Positions 60,655 through 64,000 of a DNA stretch of 64,000 nt are shown here, piece after piece. The notes beneath the pieces are model-generated. The model had not been told where the DNA came from. It worked only from the letters and a program-made list of their open reading frames with translations, and did not search any database. Each line of letters starts with the position of its first letter. Position 1 is the stretch's first letter. Position numbers and translations under genes: made by a program. The stretch covers positions 1-64,000 of the forward strand of contig DASPIU010000009.1 in assembly GCA_035629025.1 (NCBI GenBank), read 5' to 3'. Origin of the DNA: Stenotrophomonas_A sp035629025 (GTDB lineage: Bacteria; Pseudomonadota; Gammaproteobacteria; Xanthomonadales; Xanthomonadaceae).

Positions 60655-62796
60655 CTACACCGGATGCACCAACCGCCACGCCCGATGGATGCGCGCATTG
60701 CGCTCGAAATCCGGGTCAATGGTCCGGGCACTGATTTCCTCGCAGTGCGCAAACTCGGCAATCGCATTCTCCTCCAACCGAAAACGCCGGAAGTTGTTGG
60801 AGAAATACAGCACCCCGCCCTGCGCCAGCCGCGCCATTGCCGCGCGCAGCAGGCGCACGTGTTCGCGCTGCACGTCGAAGTCCTCGGCGCGGGCGGAGTT
60901 GGAGAATGTCGGCGGATCACAGAAGATCACGTCGTACAGGCTGCGCTCGGCCTCCAGCCAGGCCATCGCGTCGGCCTGCACCAGCGCATGCCGCGCGCCG
61001 CCATGACCGTTCAGCGCCAGGTTGCGCGCGCACCATTCCAGGTAGGTGCCGGACAGGTCCACGCTGGCAGTGGACGCCGCGCCGGCCACGGCGGCCTCGA
61101 CACTGGCCACGCCGGTATAGCAGAACAGGTTGAGGAAGCGCCGGCCACGGACCTGCGCGGCCATCTGCTTGCGCAGCGGGCGGTGGTCGAGGAACAGGCC
61201 AGTATCCAGGTAGTCGAACAAATTCACCTGCAGCAGCGCCTGATGCTCACGCACATGGATGAACTCGCCGCGCTGCTCGAACCGCCCGTACTTGCTACCG
61301 CCCTTGCCGCGCTCGCGTGACTTGAAGGCGACCTGCTCGGCCGGCACCTCGAAGACCTCGCGCGCGGCCGCCAGCAGCTCGTTGCGGCGGCGGCGCACAT
61401 CGGCGTCGGGAATGGTGGCGGGCGCGGCGTATTCCTGCACATGCAGGAAGGTGCGACGGGCGCCGTCGGCCTCTGGGTAAACGTCGATGGCCGCGGCGTA
61501 CTCAGGCAGATCGGCATCGTAGGCGCGGAAGCACTCGACCTGTTCGCGCGCACGCCACTTCTTCAGCTTGTGCAGATTCTTGCGCAGCCGGTTGGCGACC
61601 ATCTGCGCGCCTTCGGACAGCACCCGCACTTCGGCAGGCGCTTCGCGCTGCGGCGGTGCAACCGGATCACAGACGATGAGCGCGCATTCGATCGCGCCAT
61701 TGAACAGCTGATAGCGCTTGGCCGCGCGCAAGCCGGTGGCCTGGGCCAGTTCGGTATCGCCACACAGCAGGCTCGCCCGCCAGGCCGGAACGGCGCGCCG
61801 CAGCGCGTCGCCCAGGCGTCGGTACAGGGCCGCATCGGCGGCCAGGCGTTCGTCGTAGGGCGGGTTGCAGACCACCAGACCGCGCGGCTCGGGCGGTGAC
61901 GGCAGTGCACTCACGTCATGCACGGCCAGGTGCAGCGCGGCGGCGACGCCGGCCACTTCGGCATTCTCGCGGGCATTGGCAATGGCGCGCGGGTCCAGGT
62001 CACTGCCGTGGATCACCGCGCGCAGTCCGGCACGGCCAATGCGTTCGCGGCCACGCGCCTCGTTGACCAGGATGTCCCAGGCACCGCGATCGAAACCGCG
62101 CCAGCGCGTCGGCAATGCGCTGCCATGGCGCTGCAGGCCCGGCGCCACGTCGGCCGCCATCAGTGCGCCTTCGATCAGCAGCGTGCCGCTGCCGCACATT
62201 GGATCGAGCAACCCGCCGCCTTCGTGATACGCCTTCGGCCAGCCACCACGCATCAGCACCGCGGCGGCAAGGTTCTCCTTCAGCGGCGCCTCGTTCTGTG
62301 CCAGGCGCCAGCCACGCCGATGCAACGAGCCGCCACCCAGGTCCACCGACAACACCGCCCTGCCCTTGCGCAGCGACAGGTTCAGGCGCAGGTCCGGCTG
62401 CTCCACATCCACCGAGGGGCGCTCCAGCCCCTGCTGGCGCATGGTGTCGACCACCGCATCCTTGACCCGCTGCGCGGCGTAGCGCGCATGGGTGATGACC
62501 GTGCCGGACACGTGCGCATCCACGGCCAGCGTATGCCCGGGAGACAGATGCTCAGGCCAGGGCTGCGCGGCCACGCCGTTGTACAGCGCATCCTCGTCGG
62601 GGCAGTCGAATTCGCCCAGCGGCCACAGTATCCGGCTGGCCAGGCGCGACCACAGCACAGCGCGCTGCGCGTCGGCCAGGCTGCCCTCGGCGTTGACGCC
62701 GGCAATGGTCGCGGTCGCGCGGGTGGCGCCAAGCGCCAGCAGTTCGTCGGCCAGCAGGTATTCCAGGCCTTTGGCGCAGGATGCGAAGAATTTCAC
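60655..62796 (-). CDS. rlmL: Fused 23S rRNA G2445/G2069 methyltransferase RlmKL
   Basis: 713 aa. An N-terminal THUMP domain (about 45-155), RlmL-type methyltransferase with CNPPYDERL, and C-terminal RlmK-type methyltransferase with the SAM region FLNLFCYTGVASVEAA and motif IFCDPPTFSNSARAEDF. It makes m2G2445 and m7G2069 in 23S rRNA. Length agrees with E. coli RlmL (702 aa). The 62797-62944 gap downstream of its start shows no gene. Confidence 0.96.
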   Translation of the reverse strand: MKFFASCAKGLEYLLADELLALGATRATATIAGVNAEGSLADAQRAVLWSRLASRILWPLGEFDCPDEDALYNGVAAQPWPEHLSPGHTLAVDAHVSGTVITHARYAAQRVKDAVVDTMRQQGLERPSVDVEQPDLRLNLSLRKGRAVLSVDLGGGSLHRRGWRLAQNEAPLKENLAAAVLMRGGWPKAYHEGGGLLDPMCGSGTLLIEGALMAADVAPGLQRHGSALPTRWRGFDRGAWDILVNEARGRERIGRAGLRAVIHGSDLDPRAIANARENAEVAGVAAALHLAVHDVSALPSPPEPRGLVVCNPPYDERLAADAALYRRLGDALRRAVPAWRASLLCGDTELAQATGLRAAKRYQLFNGAIECALIVCDPVAPPQREAPAEVRVLSEGAQMVANRLRKNLHKLKKWRAREQVECFRAYDADLPEYAAAIDVYPEADGARRTFLHVQEYAAPATIPDADVRRRRNELLAAAREVFEVPAEQVAFKSRERGKGGSKYGRFEQRGEFIHVREHQALLQVNLFDYLDTGLFLDHRPLRKQMAAQVRGRRFLNLFCYTGVASVEAAVAGAASTASVDLSGTYLEWCARNLALNGHGGARHALVQADAMAWLEAERSLYDVIFCDPPTFSNSARAEDFDVQREHVRLLRAAMARLAQGGVLYFSNNFRRFRLEENAIAEFAHCEEISARTIDPDFERNARIHRAWRLVHPV

Positions 62797-62944
62797 GTGA
62801 TGAAGGCAATCGAGAGGGCCGGCGCCAAGCGTAGGCCGGCGGGCCGTGAAGGGAGCGGCGGCAGGCAGCCGGGCCGCGGGGATGGCGCATGTTCGGCCAT
62901 CGCGGGCTGCATTGCCAGCCTGCGTGCCGGAAAGCCCGACGGGT

Positions 62945-63478
62945 TCAGGCGCCGCGGCTGAGCGCCGGATGCAGGCTGACTTCGGCTAGCGGTGGCAAGC
63001 GGTCGCCGAAGGCATGCGCCAGCAGCGGCGTGCCCGCCAGGGTCAGGCCCGGCTCGGGGGCGAAGCCGGCGGCCAGGAACAGGCTGCGCGGCGCGGCATC
63101 GACGACACAGCCCGCCGCGCCATCCGCCTGCAGTTGCGTCAGCGCCTTGCGCAGCAGCGCGGTGGCGATGCCGTGGCCGCGATGACCAGGCCCCACCGCC
63201 AGCGGACCGAACGCATGCCAGCCGCGACCACCATCGGAAAGCGTGACCGGCGACGCTGCCAGGTGTCCGACGATGTAGCCGTCGTGCTCGGCCACCCACG
63301 CCGCCGACAGCGCGGCGTCCGCCCGCAGCGTGGCAATGGCGTCGTGCTCGTCGTGCGCGCCTGGCAGGTCGAAGTACGACACCAGGGTCAGGATTTCGAT
63401 GGCATCCGCATCGGCGGCCACGGCAGGACGCAGCGTGACGCCGTCCATGCCGGGAACATCGCCCGTCGCCGCACTCAC
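62945..63478 (-). CDS. GNAT-family N-acetyltransferase
   Basis: 177 aa from ATG 63478; a start at ATG 63448 (MDGVTLRPAV) is also possible because the domain begins there. GNAT motif A with the acetyl-CoA loop is clear: FGPLAVGPGHRGHGIATALLRKAL (R/Q-x-x-G-x-G/A as HRGHGI). It resembles YhbS-type enzymes, often with an unknown small-molecule or protein target. It overlaps the stop of the hydrolase gene upstream by 4 bp, so the two are probably cotranscribed. Confidence 0.85.
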   Translation of the reverse strand: MSAATGDVPGMDGVTLRPAVAADADAIEILTLVSYFDLPGAHDEHDAIATLRADAALSAAWVAEHDGYIVGHLAASPVTLSDGGRGWHAFGPLAVGPGHRGHGIATALLRKALTQLQADGAAGCVVDAAPRSLFLAAGFAPEPGLTLAGTPLLAHAFGDRLPPLAEVSLHPALSRGA

Positions 63479-64000
63479 AGTGAACGCAACAAGGTTTCAA
63501 ACGCCTGCGCCGAAGTTTCCACGTGCGCGCCCAGGCGATGTTCGTCATCGACCAGCAGCAGCCGCGCCGAACGCGCCTGCGCCCAGGCGATCACCTCCGC
63601 GGCCGGAATCAGCTCGTCGTGCCACGCATGCACGACCGAGGTCGGCACGGGCGCGGCGTCCAGCGCCGGCAGTGGTCCCATGCGGGTCGGCGGCACCATC
63701 AGGAACAGCGCGCGCGTGGGCACTTGCAGCGACACCTGCGCCGAGACATAGGCACCGAGGCTGGAACCGGCCAGCACCACCGGGCCTTTGGCCGCAGCGG
63801 CAAGCGCGATCTCGCGCAGGCGCTGCCAGCGCGCCTGCACATCGCCCAGCTGGCTGATGTCGTGGCGCGCGTCCAGGTCGGTGTAGTCCGGGCGCTCGTG
63901 GTTCCAGCCCAGGCGCTGGGCCACTTCGGCCAGCGCGGCGATCTTGATCGCGTTGGGGCCGCTTTCAAAGCCATGGGAAAGAATGCAATGACCGCGACTC
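63475..64000 (-). CDS. Alpha/beta hydrolase (YcjY/YqiA-like), N-terminus outside the window
   Basis: Reading enters at base 64000 with no start inside the window, so at least 175 C-terminal residues are seen. It begins SRGHCILSHGFESGPNAIKI (the HGF oxyanion region), then the nucleophile elbow VVLAGSSLGAYVS (Ser in GSSLG), a late Asp (HAWHDELIPAAEV) and the catalytic His in VDDEHRLGAH. This is a complete triad order for a small serine hydrolase. The GTG at 63924 is only an internal codon. Substrate unknown. Coupled to the GNAT gene. Confidence 0.85.
   Translation of the reverse strand, partial: SRGHCILSHGFESGPNAIKIAALAEVAQRLGWNHERPDYTDLDARHDISQLGDVQARWQRLREIALAAAAKGPVVLAGSSLGAYVSAQVSLQVPTRALFLMVPPTRMGPLPALDAAPVPTSVVHAWHDELIPAAEVIAWAQARSARLLLVDDEHRLGAHVETSAQAFETLLRSL

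Noticed and set aside
1..64000. tRNA, rRNA, insertion sequences and phage genes
   Set aside because: No cloverleaf-like stretch with the usual T-loop sequence, no ribosomal RNA core sequence, and no transposase or integrase motif was found on reading the gaps between genes.

Overview
The window looks like a chromosomal segment from a GC-rich gammaproteobacterium of the Xanthomonadaceae/Lysobacteraceae type (Lysobacter, Luteimonas, Pseudoxanthomonas, Stenotrophomonas, Xanthomonas). The reasons are very high GC, a petABC-sspA-sspB block, a PotFGHI/glutamyl-putrescine locus, and many copies of a short extragenic palindrome (core GTAGGAGCGGCTTCAGCCGC ... GGGGCTGAAGCCCCTCCTAC). The genus cannot be fixed from the sequence alone. 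No rRNA, tRNA, insertion sequence, phage gene or CRISPR array was seen.

Layout. (1) 1-10663, + strand: the tail of a secretin, an MshN-like TPR protein, a GspA/MshM-type AAA ATPase with a peptidoglycan-binding domain, a GspE/MshE-type ATPase, a GspF/MshG-type membrane protein and four prepilin-like proteins. Most of these genes are coupled by start/stop overlaps. Three of the four pilin-like proteins are unusually large and share an architecture not typical of pilins. (2) 10671-15148, - strand, converging on it: a TPR-bearing Ser/Thr kinase and a SARP/BTAD + cyclase-like + FHA protein, coupled by 4 bp. (3) 15274-25442: helicase Lhr, a DUF3301 protein, SspB, SspA, the cytochrome bc1 complex (petABC) and a lytic transglycosylase. 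(4) 25735-38614: MiaB, a TetR-controlled ABC exporter, the PhoH-YbeY-CorC chain, a DUF4105 protein, CorA and a semialdehyde dehydrogenase. (5) 38975-51148: a polyamine island. On the - strand it runs PuuD-like hydrolase, PuuA-like glutamine synthetase, aminotransferase, two PotF-like lipoproteins, then PotG, PotH and PotI. Divergent from it are a second PuuA-like enzyme and a PuuB-like oxidase. (6) 51184-64000: a glucoamylase/DUF3131-type exported protein, a dual-REC diguanylate cyclase with a possible sigma-28 promoter, an MFS transporter, a divergent aldehyde dehydrogenase/omega-aminotransferase pair, a DUF445 protein, RlmKL, a GNAT protein and a partial alpha/beta hydrolase.

How it fits together. 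The first block is a type IV pilus/type II secretion-like machine whose own pilins may form an atypical fibre or secretion piston. The adjacent kinase-FHA pair is a candidate regulator by position only. The polyamine genes form a complete route: uptake (Pot), gamma-glutamylation (PuuA-like), oxidation (PuuB-like), aldehyde dehydrogenation (PuuC-like at 56113 and semialdehyde dehydrogenase at 37247) and hydrolysis (PuuD-like), with transaminase alternatives.

Non-coding content is notable. There are eleven REP-type loci, three of which overlap or supply the stop codon of the upstream gene. There are also three long two-hairpin elements (38767, 48232, 54537) that share an ATGGAT apical loop, and a GGGAAT-rich inverted repeat between convergent genes at 37156. 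I could not assign these hairpin elements to a named family. Gaps longer than 300 bp (32801-33273, 38615-38974, 47997-48482, 54318-54736) consist mainly of these repeats, with no supportable gene.
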